Below, in pieces: positions 63,638 through 64,000 of a stretch of DNA of 64,000 nt. The DNA is from Epithemia pelagica (lineage: Eukaryota > Bacillariophyta > Bacillariophyceae > Surirellales > Surirellaceae). The stretch spans positions 1,426,001 to 1,490,000 of the forward strand of contig OX337233.1 of assembly GCA_946965045.2 (NCBI GenBank), given 5' to 3'. Under the pieces are notes generated by a model that saw nothing but the letters and a program-made list of their open reading frames with translations, had not been told where the DNA came from and ran no database searches. How positions within the stretch are numbered: position 1 is the first letter of the stretch; each line of letters starts with the position of its first letter. A program made the position numbers and the translations under genes.

Positions 63638-64000
63638 TCTCGCACACCTCTCCTTCGGGATGTGGAGTGTTGCTGCCTCCAACCAAAGTTTTCTTTAATC
63701 ACACCAATGGACGTTCTCTGTGACGTCCAATTGCGCTCTTGTCTAGGTTTCCTTTTGTGTTGGTAGGTGATAGGTGATGCGTCTCCTACCCCCCAGCGGG
63801 GGTGAGTAATGATGACTAGCGAAAGAATAGACGATTTGTATTCTCTAAATACAAGCGCAGCGTATTCGATCACGCGGGACTCACTCACCCGTGCTTGGGG
63901 GTAATGCGTCTCCATATTCTCGATTTCTCTCTCCTCGATGTCATTGCGTATCTTGTTGCTAACGCTGATGAGAATGATGACAGGGACAAAGACGACGTAC
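63638..64000. other. upstream region of the kinase-like gene, window end
   Basis: 363 bp without a supported gene. It has an imperfect inverted repeat: 63787-63811 (TACCCCCCAGCGGGGGTGAG...) and 63879-63903 (...CTCACCCGTGCTTGGGGGTA). GCGTCTCC flanks both sides in direct orientation (63779 and 63906 region). Confidence 0.55.
63787..63903. repeat. imperfect inverted repeat, arms about 25 bp
   Basis: Left arm 63787-63811 and right arm 63879-63903 match as reverse complements at about 20 of 25 positions, separated by 67 bp. The left arm alone can form a small CCCCC/GGGGG hairpin. Confidence 0.65.

Overview
The window is nuclear DNA of a photosynthetic stramenopile, most likely a diatom. The evidence is: long mostly intronless genes with short GT-AG introns (16 inferred, 62 to 207 nt); N-terminal signal peptides followed by a Phe at the predicted cleavage point (ASAFAP-like plastid targeting) on a kinase and a bestrophin-type channel; Pro-Ser/Thr repeats (PTxxP, PSxxP) on secreted or membrane proteins; and a eukaryotic housekeeping set. 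Species cannot be named from sequence alone. About three quarters of the window is coding. No viral genes, CRISPR arrays, rRNA or convincing tRNA genes were seen.

Layout. 1-924: C-terminus of a DENND4-like Rab GEF. 1218-2501: methyltransferase. 3469-5784: unknown Ser-rich protein (three exons). 5989-9024 (-): single-pass membrane protein with PT-repeat ectodomain. 10192-13575 (-): proteasome subunit RPN2. 14426-15793 (-): plastid-targeted protein kinase. 16335-16945: MITE-like element with 48-bp perfect inverted ends. 17223-19551: protein with two CAMK-type kinase domains. 20091-21640 (-): bestrophin-like anion channel. 22278-26003: SAPS-domain PP6 regulatory subunit. 26392-27123: small gene with a hAT-transposase-like segment and a duplicated SAPS-gene tail. 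27579-30036: mitochondrial EF-G. 30383-33778 (-): COG2 Golgi tether. 35488-37140: secreted S41 peptidase homologue. 37565-39931 (-): membrane alpha/beta hydrolase. 40495-41832 (-): twin CX9C (GCK) protein. 42638-45754 (-): ataxin-2 family protein. 47023-50235 (-): CCCH zinc-finger protein. 50997-55087: RNA polymerase II RPB2 (five exons). 55173-58710 (-): importin-7/8 type karyopherin, with a 49-codon first exon. 59308-61298: amino acid/polyamine permease. 61646-63637 (-): actin-fragmin-kinase-like protein.

The genes do not form an operon or one pathway; they are a normal mix of housekeeping, signalling and trafficking genes on both strands. Convergent neighbours can be very close (85 bp between the stops of RPB2 and the importin).

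The most interesting non-genic signals are: (1) an 8-bp word TAGGAGTA/TACTCCTA found eleven times in about 16 kb of non-coding DNA but seen once in about 48 kb of coding DNA, several times 80 to 200 bp upstream of start codons, so a candidate core promoter or regulatory element; (2) the MITE-like inverted-repeat element; (3) three genes (SAPS, bestrophin, COG2) whose terminal coding sequence is duplicated just downstream, one of these copies now forming the end of a different ORF.
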